Shown: positions 46,648 to 55,124 of the stretch, piece by piece
Layout of the letters: each line of letters begins with the position of its first letter
Numbering within the stretch: the stretch's first letter is position 1
NCBI GenBank assembly: GCA_024346935.1
Contig: AP024878.1
Coordinates: 1,302,001-1,366,000 of the forward strand
DNA length: 64,000 bases
Direction: 5' to 3'
Origin: Vibrio inusitatus
GTDB taxonomy: Bacteria > Pseudomonadota > Gammaproteobacteria > Enterobacterales > Vibrionaceae
Translations under genes and position numbers: made by a program
The notes under the pieces: generated by a model
Seen by the model: only the letters and a program-made list of their open reading frames with translations
The model's database searches: none
What the model was told of the DNA's origin: nothing

Positions 46648-48192
46648 GTGCGCTTACAAGTATTGTGTGAAGATCGCTTAGGTTTAACCCGCGAACTGCT
46701 GGATATATTAACTTCGCAAAATCTAGATTTGCGAGGGATAGAAATTGACCCTATCGGCATCATTTATCTTAATTGTCCTGAACTAGATTTTGAATCTTTT
46801 AGTGGCTTGATGGCACAAATCAGGCGAATCGATGGTGTTTCTGATGTTAGGCGTATTCAATTTATGCCTAGTGAGCGAAAAAACACAGAACTTACGGCTG
46901 TACTTGATAACCTATCAGAAGCACTTCTCTCCGTTGGCCTCAATGGTCAGATTGACATGGCTAATCAAAAAGCCAAGCAGCTTTTTCATAGCAACGAAGG
47001 AGCTCTATTAGGCACTTCTATCAGCCAACTGCTACCAAAATTCTCTTACCAATCTTGGTTAGAGGACTCATCAACAAGGCTTAAACAAACGGTTGTTGTT
47101 GGTGGTATCGACTATCAGATGGAAGTTATTCCTATTCATTTGATGCAAAGCAGTGATACCTCAGTGCATGCAAGTACCGTGTTTCAGCTTAGGCAAACTC
47201 GTCAAGAGCATGGACACTCGGAACCGGTTGCCGATAGTGACCCACTTGGTTTTGAGCACTTTGTGGGGATATCCAACCGACACAAAGCACTGATCACACA
47301 AGCCAAAAAACTTTCAATGCTAGAGCAACCGCTATTGATTGAAGGCAATACTGGTACAGGTAAAGAAATGCTCGCGCGCGCGTGTCATGCTCGCTCTCAT
47401 AGAGCTGCCAACCCATTTATAGTGCTGAGCTGTGCTTCAATGCCCGATGATGTGGCAGAAACGGAGCTGTTTGGTCATGCTCAAAGTGCTTCTAATCAAG
47501 GAAAACCCCACAAAGGCATCTTTGAAAATGCGGATGGGGGAACAGTGTTCCTTGATGAAATTGGTGAGATGTCAGCACACCTGCAAAGTAAATTGTTGAG
47601 ATTTTTACAAGATGGCACTTTTAGACGAGTAGGCGAAGACAAAGAGGTGAGTGTCAGTGTGCGCGTAATCGCTTCTACTAAGCATACGTTGGAACAACTG
47701 ATAGAGTCGGGAACTTTCCGTCAGGATCTCTACTTCCGTCTTAACGTACTCAATCTGAAAATTCCGTCGTTACGTGACAGGTCGTCAGATATTGCTCCTT
47801 TGCTGGATATGCTGCTGGTAAAACACTGCGCACAGTTGGGCATAGATAAACCAACCTGTTCGGCAAGTTTAATGGACGCTTTAATTAGCTATAGCTGGCC
47901 AGGTAATATACGAGAGCTCGATAATGCAGTTTTGCGCGCTCTAACAGAGCTTGAAGGCACAGAGTTGTCCACCCAGCACTTCCATCTTCCTACCCTTGAT
48001 GGGTTGTCTAAAGGAGAAGTAAAGCTCGATCTTGATGGTTCGCTGGACTATATAATGAAGCGACATGAATCTCAGGTTTTATCAAAACTCTATCAAGCAT
48101 TCCCATCGAGCAGAAAACTTGCGAAAAGGCTGAATGTGTCTCACACCTCAATTGCTAATAAGCTACGTGACTACGAAATTGGGAAGAAATAG
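46648..48192 (+). CDS. tyrR: Aromatic amino acid regulator TyrR
   Basis: A 514-residue regulator of aromatic amino acid synthesis and transport. It has an ACT-like domain (MRLQVLCEDRLGLTRELLDI), a PAS domain, an AAA+ domain with Walker A EGNTGTGKEMLAR and Walker B GGTVFLDEIGEM, and a C-terminal helix-turn-helix (RKLAKRLNVSHTSIANKLRD). The GAFTGA loop that contacts sigma-54 is absent (GHAQSASNQG instead), as in E. coli TyrR, which works with sigma-70. The GTG start at 46648 is fixed by the conserved N-terminus. Same neighbourhood as E. coli (ycjX-ycjF-tyrR). Confidence 0.96.
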   Translation: MRLQVLCEDRLGLTRELLDILTSQNLDLRGIEIDPIGIIYLNCPELDFESFSGLMAQIRRIDGVSDVRRIQFMPSERKNTELTAVLDNLSEALLSVGLNGQIDMANQKAKQLFHSNEGALLGTSISQLLPKFSYQSWLEDSSTRLKQTVVVGGIDYQMEVIPIHLMQSSDTSVHASTVFQLRQTRQEHGHSEPVADSDPLGFEHFVGISNRHKALITQAKKLSMLEQPLLIEGNTGTGKEMLARACHARSHRAANPFIVLSCASMPDDVAETELFGHAQSASNQGKPHKGIFENADGGTVFLDEIGEMSAHLQSKLLRFLQDGTFRRVGEDKEVSVSVRVIASTKHTLEQLIESGTFRQDLYFRLNVLNLKIPSLRDRSSDIAPLLDMLLVKHCAQLGIDKPTCSASLMDALISYSWPGNIRELDNAVLRALTELEGTELSTQHFHLPTLDGLSKGEVKLDLDGSLDYIMKRHESQVLSKLYQAFPSSRKLAKRLNVSHTSIANKLRDYEIGKK

Positions 48193-48200
48193 GTTTGGAG

Positions 48201-48794
48201 ATGTTTTTCACGCATAAGCCTTTGGTGGTTAAGAAAAGTACTTCTGTATCAGAGCCGACGATTCGCTCTGTTACCCGCGCGGATGCAAAAATATTGTGTG
48301 ACTATTTTGTTCGCAATAAAGCGTTTCTGAAGCCTTGGGATCCCATTAGAGATGAAGGGTTTTACACCGTAACAGGATGGAAATATAAAATAGCCCGTCT
48401 GGAGGAATTAGAGAAACTTCGGCAAGGCTTATATCTTCTGTTGTTGAATCATGATGAGAGCAAGGTACTAGGTGTAGTAACCTTTAGTAACATTGTCGCT
48501 TACCCGTTTCATGCGTGCAATCTTGGGTATTCTCTTGATGAGCGAGAGCAGGGTAAGGGACTTATGCACTCTAGCTTAAAAGAAGCCTGCCACACTCTTT
48601 TTGATAAGTTTAATATGCACCGAATCCAAGCATCTTACCTTCCACACAATGAGAGAAGCGCTAAGGTTCTAGATAACATGGGTTTTGTAAAAGAAGGTAT
48701 CGCGAAGGATTACCTATTGATTGATGGGCGTTGGCAAGATCATGTTCTGACGTCACTCACTAACAAAAATTGGATTGAAGCATGCAAAGATTAA
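48201..48794 (+). CDS. rimJ: Ribosomal protein S5 alanine N-acetyltransferase RimJ
   Basis: A 197-residue GNAT acetyltransferase. The acetyl-CoA motif lies in YSLDEREQGKGLMHSSLKEA, and HRIQASYLPHNERSAKVLDN followed by MGFVKEG is the signature of the RimJ/RimL subgroup. RimJ acetylates the N-terminus of S5. ATG 48201 is chosen over TTG 48195. Eight bases after tyrR, and its end overlaps the next gene by 13 bases. Confidence 0.87.
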   Translation: MFFTHKPLVVKKSTSVSEPTIRSVTRADAKILCDYFVRNKAFLKPWDPIRDEGFYTVTGWKYKIARLEELEKLRQGLYLLLLNHDESKVLGVVTFSNIVAYPFHACNLGYSLDEREQGKGLMHSSLKEACHTLFDKFNMHRIQASYLPHNERSAKVLDNMGFVKEGIAKDYLLIDGRWQDHVLTSLTNKNWIEACKD

Positions 48795-49372
48795 ACCAAC
48801 AACTAGATATGTTGATGGAGATTGACCAACTTAAGAATGTGTTAAGAAGAACTCGTGTAAAGAGTGCTGACGGCCGCCTTGAAAATAGCGCAGAACATAG
48901 TTGGCACGTAGCAACAATGGCCATGCTGACTGAAGAGCATGCCAATGAAAAAGTCGATATAGCTCGAGTTTTAAAGATGTTGTTATTGCATGATGTAGTT
49001 GAAATTGACGCGGGAGACACCTTTGTTTACGACGCGGTGGCTTCAAAAGAACAAGAGCAAAAAGAACTCAAAGCTGCGGATCGTCTATTTGGCTATCTTC
49101 CAGAAGGGCAAAGAGAAGAGCTTCGTGCTATTTGGGATGAATTTGAAGCGGCTAAAACAGACGATGCGAGGTTCGCTAAGGCATTAGATCGTTTCATCCC
49201 GATGTTATTGAACTATCATAATCAAGGACAAAGTTGGGTTGAACATCAAGTGAAACGCAGCCAAGTTATTGCTATCAACAGTCGCATTCAGCAAGGTTCA
49301 GAAACCTTATGGCAGAAGGCGTTACAGATCATAGATGAAGCCGTAGAAAACGGCTGGCTAAAAGATGAGTAA
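48782..49372 (+). CDS. HD-domain phosphohydrolase (HDDC2/YfbR-type, HD_3)
   Basis: A 196-residue protein with metal-binding residues His39 in NSAEHSWHVA, His70-Asp71 in LLLHDVVEIDAGD, and a distal Asp in ALDRFIPMLL. This arrangement is that of the HD_3 group, whose studied members act on 5'-nucleotides or deoxynucleotides. It overlaps rimJ by 13 bases and the next gene by eight, so it is part of a tightly coupled run. Confidence 0.88.
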   Translation: MQRLNQQLDMLMEIDQLKNVLRRTRVKSADGRLENSAEHSWHVATMAMLTEEHANEKVDIARVLKMLLLHDVVEIDAGDTFVYDAVASKEQEQKELKAADRLFGYLPEGQREELRAIWDEFEAAKTDDARFAKALDRFIPMLLNYHNQGQSWVEHQVKRSQVIAINSRIQQGSETLWQKALQIIDEAVENGWLKDE

Positions 49373-49847
49373 TATGGACCATATATCGTTAGATGAGTAT
49401 TCACGTAAGTGGATTTTTACCCACCAATCCATGCCGATTCCATCAGAAGACTTAGCGGGAATAAAACCTTTTTCACAGGCTAAAAGTGCTCAGTTCTGGA
49501 AGGATAACGTCAGTAAACAAAGCCCTGACTCAGAGCGAATGAGCAGCCAAGATTGGCCGACATCAGAGGTAAATTGGTCTGACTCGGTAAATTGGATGAG
49601 CAATTGGGAGTCCGATAATGAGGGATTGCCTGAAGCTGTACTTGAACACATTGACTGGCAAGATGATGTCACAGTTTATTTCTGTTATGAGAAATACAAT
49701 GTAGTACAAACGACCTGGTCGATATTCAAACAACACTGGAAGAACTTTCTGTTTTTTGATGACGGCCCAATATTGATTGGCCGACGACGCAAACAAGCGC
49801 TATGGTTTACCACTGACGGACAGGTAAAATTGGGTAATCGTCCTTAA
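49365..49847 (+). CDS. DUF2947 protein
   Basis: A 160-residue soluble protein rich in Trp and acidic residues. The opening ISLDEYSRKWIFTHQSMPIP and the end DDGPILIGRRRKQALWF are what I recall of DUF2947, a family found in Vibrio, Shewanella and relatives without known function. No signal peptide or membrane segment. It overlaps the HD gene by eight bases, implying translational coupling. Confidence 0.75.
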   Translation: MSNMDHISLDEYSRKWIFTHQSMPIPSEDLAGIKPFSQAKSAQFWKDNVSKQSPDSERMSSQDWPTSEVNWSDSVNWMSNWESDNEGLPEAVLEHIDWQDDVTVYFCYEKYNVVQTTWSIFKQHWKNFLFFDDGPILIGRRRKQALWFTTDGQVKLGNRP

Positions 49848-49864
49848 AATTTGAGGGGTGGCAT

Positions 49865-50812
49865 GTGTGGTTTGAGTTAGGGTTATTAGCACTTTTTGTA
49901 CTCATTCTATTGTTGACCATGCTGCCGGTTTGGCGAAACGTAGAACGTTACTATTTAACCCAAGAGTTAAAAAAGCATCCCGAACTCACGACTGCGCAGC
50001 TTCCACTTGGTATAGTTAATTATCGGTTAACGGGTGGTTGTGATTTACCCGTAGTGGTTCTCGTCCATGGGTTTTCTGTTCCTAGCTTTGCATGGGAGCG
50101 AAATGCAAAGGCTATTGAGCATTCTGGCTTTCGAGTATTAACGTTTGATTTATACGGAAGAGGTTATTCTGCCCGCCCAAATAGGCGATATAATCTAGAG
50201 TTATTTTCCAGCCAGCTAAACCAACTCCTAGACCATTTACACCTAGACCAAACAGTACATTTAGTTGGCTTGTCGTTGGGTGGTGCTATTGTATCTAACT
50301 ATGCGCAATTGCATCCCGAACGAGTTGCCAGTGTAAGTCTCTTTGCACCATTGAACGAACCTGTGAATATTGGGCCGCTTAAATTGCCTGTTATTGGTCG
50401 CTATCTCACGTACGCTTTTTATTTACCTAACATGATTCAAAAGCAACTTAAAGACCTTGTAGAACCTGAGTTGCTTGAGCATTGGCAACAGCGTTATCAG
50501 GATCAGATGAGAATAAAAGGCTTTCGTAATGCTATCTATTTAACCGCAAACCATGCTCTTCAGCAATCAAGCCAACAGGCTTTTGAAAGTCTCAACAGAA
50601 ATCAAATACCGACACTTTTAATCTGGGGAAGGAAAGACAAACTGCTGAGTTTCGAACAATCAGATAATGTGCGTTCTTACTTGCCTATTAATCACACATT
50701 TGTCGCACTCGAAGATGCCGGTCATGCTCTTCAGTATGAAAAGTCAGAAATTGTGAATAAGGCGTTGATCTCTTTTCTTCGGGGATTACCGGATAAAAAA
50801 AACCGGCCCTAG
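49865..50812 (+). CDS. Alpha/beta-fold hydrolase with an N-terminal membrane anchor
   Basis: A 315-residue protein. A hydrophobic helix (residues 5-22) anchors it; the catalytic triad is Ser in GLSLGG (about residue 138), Asp in WGRKDK and His in EDAGHALQY. VVVLVHGFSVPSFAWE forms the oxyanion loop. The start is GTG 49865, supported by GAGGGGT six bases upstream; the overlapping ATG two bases earlier is out of frame and stops at once. Substrate unknown (ester or epoxide). The last four codons lie inside a terminator stem of the neighbouring msr gene. Confidence 0.88.
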   Translation: MWFELGLLALFVLILLLTMLPVWRNVERYYLTQELKKHPELTTAQLPLGIVNYRLTGGCDLPVVVLVHGFSVPSFAWERNAKAIEHSGFRVLTFDLYGRGYSARPNRRYNLELFSSQLNQLLDHLHLDQTVHLVGLSLGGAIVSNYAQLHPERVASVSLFAPLNEPVNIGPLKLPVIGRYLTYAFYLPNMIQKQLKDLVEPELLEHWQQRYQDQMRIKGFRNAIYLTANHALQQSSQQAFESLNRNQIPTLLIWGRKDKLLSFEQSDNVRSYLPINHTFVALEDAGHALQYEKSEIVNKALISFLRGLPDKKNRP

Positions 50813-50820
50813 GGCCGGTT
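50795..50820 (-). terminator. Terminator of msrAB overlapping the hydrolase stop codon
   Basis: AACCGGCCCT/AGGGCCGGTT is a perfect 20-base palindrome with an eight-base A run on its left, which is a T-tract for leftward transcripts. It lies within and just past the end of the rightward hydrolase gene. Confidence 0.85.
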
Positions 50821-50895
50821 ATCTAAGCAGTTGGTTATCCATTGCAACGTGGTTAACTTAGCCGCTAAGAAAATAATACACTAATGTTTAGCTCT

Positions 50896-52023
50896 CTAAA
50901 ACAGTGATAAAAATTCTTCATATCCCATGCTATCCAATTGTTCTTTCGGTATGAATTTCAGTGAGGCCGAGTTTATACAATATCTTAAACCTGTAGGTTG
51001 CGGTCCATCTTCAAATACGTGTCCGAGATGGGAATCACCAAATCGACTTCTTACTTCAATGCGCGTGTAAAAAAGTTTGCTGTCTTTATGCTCGGTGATA
51101 AATCTCTCATTGATAGGCCTTGTAAAACTGGGCCAACCTGTGCCTGATTTGTATTTATCGGTGGAGCTAAACAGGGGCTCGCCCGAAACGATATCGACGT
51201 AAATGCCTTCTTTTTTGTTATCCCAGTACTCATTTTTAAATGGACGTTCGGTGCCTTCTTCTTGCGTAACGTAGTATTGAAGTTCCGTCAGCATACCCTT
51301 TATCTCAGGGGCACTCGGCTTTGAATATCGCTGAGTATCTACGCCTTTGTCCGCATCAATCATTGCTATCAATGTCATGCCCGATTCTTCACGATCTTTA
51401 CCAAATATGCTATCTAGATAGCGATCACGCCCTGAGCCGTGTCGGTAATATTTGTATCGAATTGGATTCTTCTTGTAGTAGTCCTGGTGATAGTCTTCCG
51501 CATTGTAAAAAGTCGTGTATTCGATCAGTTCTGTTTTGAGGGGTTTTTTGTATACACCCAATTGTTCGATATCTTGTATGAAACCAGTGGCTATATTTAG
51601 CTGTTGCTCATTATGATAGAACACAGCAGGGCGGTAGTGCCTCCCTCTATCTACAAATGAGCCTTGATCGTCGGTAGGGTCCATATGGCGAAACAACTGG
51701 TCAAGCACTTCTACATACGTCACTGAATCCGCGTCATAAGTAACTTGAATTGCCTCAATGTGACCGGTTTTACCCGCAGCAACTTGCTTGTAAGTAGGGT
51801 TAACCTCGACGCCCCCTGCATAGCCAGAGACAACCTCAATGACTCCAGGTAGTTTTTCTAAATCAGCCTCGGTGCACCAAAAGCATCCTCCCGCAAGTGT
51901 GGCAACTTTGACGTTGCTTGCGTCAGACATTGTCGCATCGTCAGCCATAGAACTGCCCGACATCATCCATGCGAAAGGAGAAGCGATGACAATGGTAAAA
52001 AGTGCGGTAGACAGTCGTTTCAT
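50896..52023 (-). CDS. msrAB: Secreted methionine sulfoxide reductase, MsrA-MsrB fusion
   Basis: A 375-residue two-domain enzyme with a signal peptide (residues 1-27), so it should repair oxidised methionine in periplasmic proteins. MsrA domain: catalytic Cys47 in GCFWCTE, with [13 protein letters not shown] and [20 protein letters not shown]. MsrB domain: [25 protein letters not shown] and catalytic Cys349 in [11 protein letters not shown]. The CxxC zinc pairs found in many MsrB proteins are absent, as in the PilB-type fusions. MsrA handles the S- and MsrB the R-sulfoxide. No thioredoxin-like domain is fused, so a separate periplasmic reductant is needed. Confidence 0.94.
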   Translation of the reverse strand: MKRLSTALFTIVIASPFAWMMSGSSMADDATMSDASNVKVATLAGGCFWCTEADLEKLPGVIEVVSGYAGGVEVNPTYKQVAAGKTGHIEAIQVTYDADSVTYVEVLDQLFRHMDPTDDQGSFVDRGRHYRPAVFYHNEQQLNIATGFIQDIEQLGVYKKPLKTELIEYTTFYNAEDYHQDYYKKNPIRYKYYRHGSGRDRYLDSIFGKDREESGMTLIAMIDADKGVDTQRYSKPSAPEIKGMLTELQYYVTQEEGTERPFKNEYWDNKKEGIYVDIVSGEPLFSSTDKYKSGTGWPSFTRPINERFITEHKDSKLFYTRIEVRSRFGDSHLGHVFEDGPQPTGLRYCINSASLKFIPKEQLDSMGYEEFLSLF

Positions 52024-52171
52024 TTGAGACCTCGTCTTTCTTTGTTGAATAGTCCCTCAATAAGAAAGTGCAAACGGAGAAAAAATTTCACGCTTTATTA
52101 TTAAATAGCGATTTTATTTAACAATAGTGATACGAAAGATAGGAGGGTATGGTTCAAAATAAAGAGAATGT

Positions 52172-52192
52172 TGCCCCTGAGGCACAGGGGCA
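52172..52192 (-). terminator. Probable terminator of the Hsp70/DUF3731 gene
   Basis: TGCCCCTG, loop, CAGGGGCA gives an eight-base-pair stem 28 bases past the stop codon. On the minus strand it is followed by a pyrimidine-rich but not pure T stretch, so termination may be incomplete. Confidence 0.6.
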
Positions 52193-52220
52193 GTAGCGGG
52201 TTTAATGTGATGGCTAGACT

Positions 52221-55046
52221 TTAATCATCTTGTAGTAATTGCAAGCCTGCAGGTAAGGTATCGCCGAAGGCTTTTTGAGCTTCTTCTTGGTTAAATGCCT
52301 CTTCAGTGGTTAGAAGGTGCAACCATGTTTGCGGCACTTTACTGCTTGTGATTTTTTCTATTACTTGCTGTCTGGTAATCTCTGTGACATCAAGCGTTCT
52401 ATCACCAGTCTTGCAAGCCATCATGACTGCGGCAAAGGCCGCCATGCTTTGTTTATTCCAATCAAGTTCAAGCAAAATTTGTAGCCAAGTATTGATCTCT
52501 TTAACCGGAATAACATTGTGCTGACTTCCATATAATGGCCTGCGATTACCGAGACGTGCCAGTGCCCACCAGTGCGCATCACGGTAGTTTTCTAAGTGGC
52601 ATGCTTTCGTCATAAACCAATTGGCGAGCAACGTTTTATCTTCAAAATGCAGTCGTTCTAAGGACGCAGATAAGCGCACCATTGCCTCATAGCCATTTTC
52701 ATGCGCAACCTTGGCAGTTTGCGGGTTTTTTAATGCTCCCGGATGTAAGTATTTGGCGATATCAGCAAGAATTTTTTCTTGTTGTTCTTGATTCAACCCT
52801 CCACTGACTCTTCGCCAAAAAATCCACCAATCACTCCACCCTTGCTGGTTCTTAAACTGAATACCTTGCTGGTAAAGTGGCCAAACTTGCTCCATTCGCC
52901 AAGAATCAACAGGATCGCCAAATCCGGGCCTTAAGCTGTAACCTGCTAATCTTAGCCAATTTTTCTCGTGGGGCTCTGAACGGCGGCGACGCTTCTTACC
53001 GAGTGCAAAGGCATCAAATAAATGCCGAGAGGTAGTTAAGTCCCAGCTATCACGTTTACCCAATTTGCGCTCTAGCTGCTTAGCGAGCATTTTGATTTCT
53101 TTAGCATCAGTTTGCTTTTTACTGCCACTGTAAAGGTTAGAAATGAGTTGTTTAGATTGTATTAGGTTTTCAGGGATTTTTTGTTCTTGAACAGTTTTTT
53201 GATTTCGAACCTCAAATTCAACCTGCCAACGGTCGTTATCATGCTCAATGTCCACACACTCAAGTTGTAACGTTCCAACTTCCGTTAATTTACTACTCAG
53301 CTGCACCTCCACCTTTCGCTTTTGATTAGCGTCGAGTTGCTTGTTACTGCCACTATCAAGCGAGGCGATAGAAGGGGGGAGTGCTTGCATAAGATCGCTG
53401 TCTACCGTGTGAAGTGTCCCATTACTTGGGATTGACCCATCACTTAAATTGTCCATGGTTGTTGTCAGTAGATTGAAGCGAACAGGTTGGTCAAGAGTGA
53501 GTGCAAACCGACGCCCAGTTAAGCGCACTTCGGTACCTTCTTCACCGCCTTTACCCAGTAAACATAGTGCTTGGCTTTTATTCTTTCCGGCTAGATGTAA
53601 GAAGTAGGAGCGTGGACTACCACCACCGATCTTTAGTTGAGCACCGCGTCGTGCTTTGCTGTATGCCACAGCGCCATACGCCACTGCAAAATCTGGGTGG
53701 GGGTTATCCAATAGAGTAACAGAGTCATCACGCCATAGTTCAAGGACATCTTGGATACGTTTTTTAATCAAAGGACTGTTAAACGCGCCACCATTAACTA
53801 AGAGAGCGACAGGGATAGCTTTGCCTTGATCATTCCCTAAAGCGTCTTGGCATGCCGACTGATGTTGGTTTAAAAACTGGGCAACATGTTTGGTGACGGC
53901 AGGATCTGATACATAGGGTAAGCCAAATTCCACAACTGCACTTCGCTTACTGCTAGGCAGGTCATCAAAGTCAGTTAGAGGGAAAAAGCCTTCAAGTCCA
54001 AGTTGTTGAACTTCTTCTCGCGTTATTGCCACACTGCGAGCACCGCCAATAAGACGCGAGCCACCACCTAATAAGGTGACTTTGCCTTCTTCTGGCGCAT
54101 CCACACTTAGCAAGTTTTCTTTCACGCGACGAGTTTGTGAAATAAGTTTGCTTAGGGCTTGTGCCTTCATGGGCGCTTTATTATTTAGCTTTTGCTCACT
54201 AATATGAGCAAGGGCAAGGTCAATGTTATCTCCGCCAAGCATGAGGTGATCACCAACACCAATGCGATTAAGGCTAAGCTCGCCGTCTGTATATTTTGCC
54301 TGAATAAGACTAAGGTCGGTTGTACCGCCCCCTACATCGCAAATCAAAATCAAAGGAATATCTGAAAGATCGGTGTTCTGTTGCTGTTCAAAGCGAGCAT
54401 ACCAGTCATAACACGCCGCTTGAGGCTCTTCTAGAAGTAGCACATTCTTTAAACCTGCGAGAGAGGCTGACTTTAAGGTTAGGTTTCTGGCGATTTCATC
54501 AAAAGACGCAGGAACTGTAATAACAACTTCTTGCTCTTCAAGTCTATTGATAGGATTGCGATGGTTCCATGCTTGCCGTATGTGATTTAGATAGCTGGCA
54601 CTGGCAATAACTGGCGAGACTTTTTCAACATCATCTGCACCAGCCCACGGCAAGATGTCTGATTCTCTGTCTACATTGGTATGGGACAGCCAGCTTTTTG
54701 CACTAGAAACTTGTCTTCCTTCGACTAAAGAGCCCAATTCTCGTGCCCACTCTCCAATAATGACATTGTCAACGTCACCTGTAACGTGTTGCTGTGTCCA
54801 CGGCAGTTGAAGGGCCTCACTAGAAAACTGCTCTTTTGTCGCATGAAACCGGAAGGAAGGAAGTTGCGGTCTGCGCGCTACTTCACCTTGTCCTACGAGT
54901 TGGTCAATTTCAAACAATTGCAGAGAAGACTCTTTAAGAGGCTCTGTGTTTTCACAAAAAGCGACCACAGTATTGGTGGTACCAAGGTCAATACCGACGA
55001 GAAATCGAGGTTTTTTTGAAGGAACAGATGTCTTTGAGGATGTCAT
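52221..55046 (-). CDS. Hsp70-like chaperone with C-terminal DUF3731 domain
   Basis: A 941-residue divergent Hsp70. The N-terminal ATPase keeps the phosphate-1 motif GIDLGTTNTVVAF (residues 18-30), phosphate-2 CDVGGGTTDLSL and the adenosine motif LVNGGAFNSPLIK. After a short beta-rich segment (VQLSSKLTEVGTLQLE) there is no normal helical lid; instead about 300 residues of DUF3731 follow (KLGKRDSWDLTTSRHLF..., GYSLRPGFGDPVDSW, WWIFWRRVSGGL). Its client and cochaperones are unknown. It is the last gene of the DUF2760-Hsp70-Hsp70 operon, separated from its paralogue by a terminator hairpin. DnaK itself is a different protein. Confidence 0.9.
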   Translation of the reverse strand: MTSSKTSVPSKKPRFLVGIDLGTTNTVVAFCENTEPLKESSLQLFEIDQLVGQGEVARRPQLPSFRFHATKEQFSSEALQLPWTQQHVTGDVDNVIIGEWARELGSLVEGRQVSSAKSWLSHTNVDRESDILPWAGADDVEKVSPVIASASYLNHIRQAWNHRNPINRLEEQEVVITVPASFDEIARNLTLKSASLAGLKNVLLLEEPQAACYDWYARFEQQQNTDLSDIPLILICDVGGGTTDLSLIQAKYTDGELSLNRIGVGDHLMLGGDNIDLALAHISEQKLNNKAPMKAQALSKLISQTRRVKENLLSVDAPEEGKVTLLGGGSRLIGGARSVAITREEVQQLGLEGFFPLTDFDDLPSSKRSAVVEFGLPYVSDPAVTKHVAQFLNQHQSACQDALGNDQGKAIPVALLVNGGAFNSPLIKKRIQDVLELWRDDSVTLLDNPHPDFAVAYGAVAYSKARRGAQLKIGGGSPRSYFLHLAGKNKSQALCLLGKGGEEGTEVRLTGRRFALTLDQPVRFNLLTTTMDNLSDGSIPSNGTLHTVDSDLMQALPPSIASLDSGSNKQLDANQKRKVEVQLSSKLTEVGTLQLECVDIEHDNDRWQVEFEVRNQKTVQEQKIPENLIQSKQLISNLYSGSKKQTDAKEIKMLAKQLERKLGKRDSWDLTTSRHLFDAFALGKKRRRRSEPHEKNWLRLAGYSLRPGFGDPVDSWRMEQVWPLYQQGIQFKNQQGWSDWWIFWRRVSGGLNQEQQEKILADIAKYLHPGALKNPQTAKVAHENGYEAMVRLSASLERLHFEDKTLLANWFMTKACHLENYRDAHWWALARLGNRRPLYGSQHNVIPVKEINTWLQILLELDWNKQSMAAFAAVMMACKTGDRTLDVTEITRQQVIEKITSSKVPQTWLHLLTTEEAFNQEEAQKAFGDTLPAGLQLLQDD

Positions 55047-55072
55047 AGTTAACTCGGAGCAACAAAGGTGAA

Positions 55073-55103
55073 GAAAAACAGCACTGAAGAAATCAGTGCT
55101 GTT
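55073..55103 (-). terminator. Intrinsic terminator/attenuator between the two Hsp70 genes
   Basis: On the minus strand AACAGCACTG, loop ATTTCTT, CAGTGCTGTT is followed by TTTCTTC. The ten-base-pair stem sits 21 bases after the upstream chaperone's stop and 26 bases before the next start. It would lower expression of the DUF3731-containing chaperone unless that gene has its own promoter; the space left for one is small. Confidence 0.82.
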
Positions 55104-55124
55104 TAGAGTCTATGGAATTATAGA

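Noticed and set aside
52149..52196. A 15-codon rightward frame (MVQNKENVAPEAQGQ) directly behind AGGAGGGT
   Set aside because: The spacing between the ribosome binding site and ATG is only about two bases and the frame runs through the hairpin that serves the leftward chaperone operon; too short and badly placed to call.
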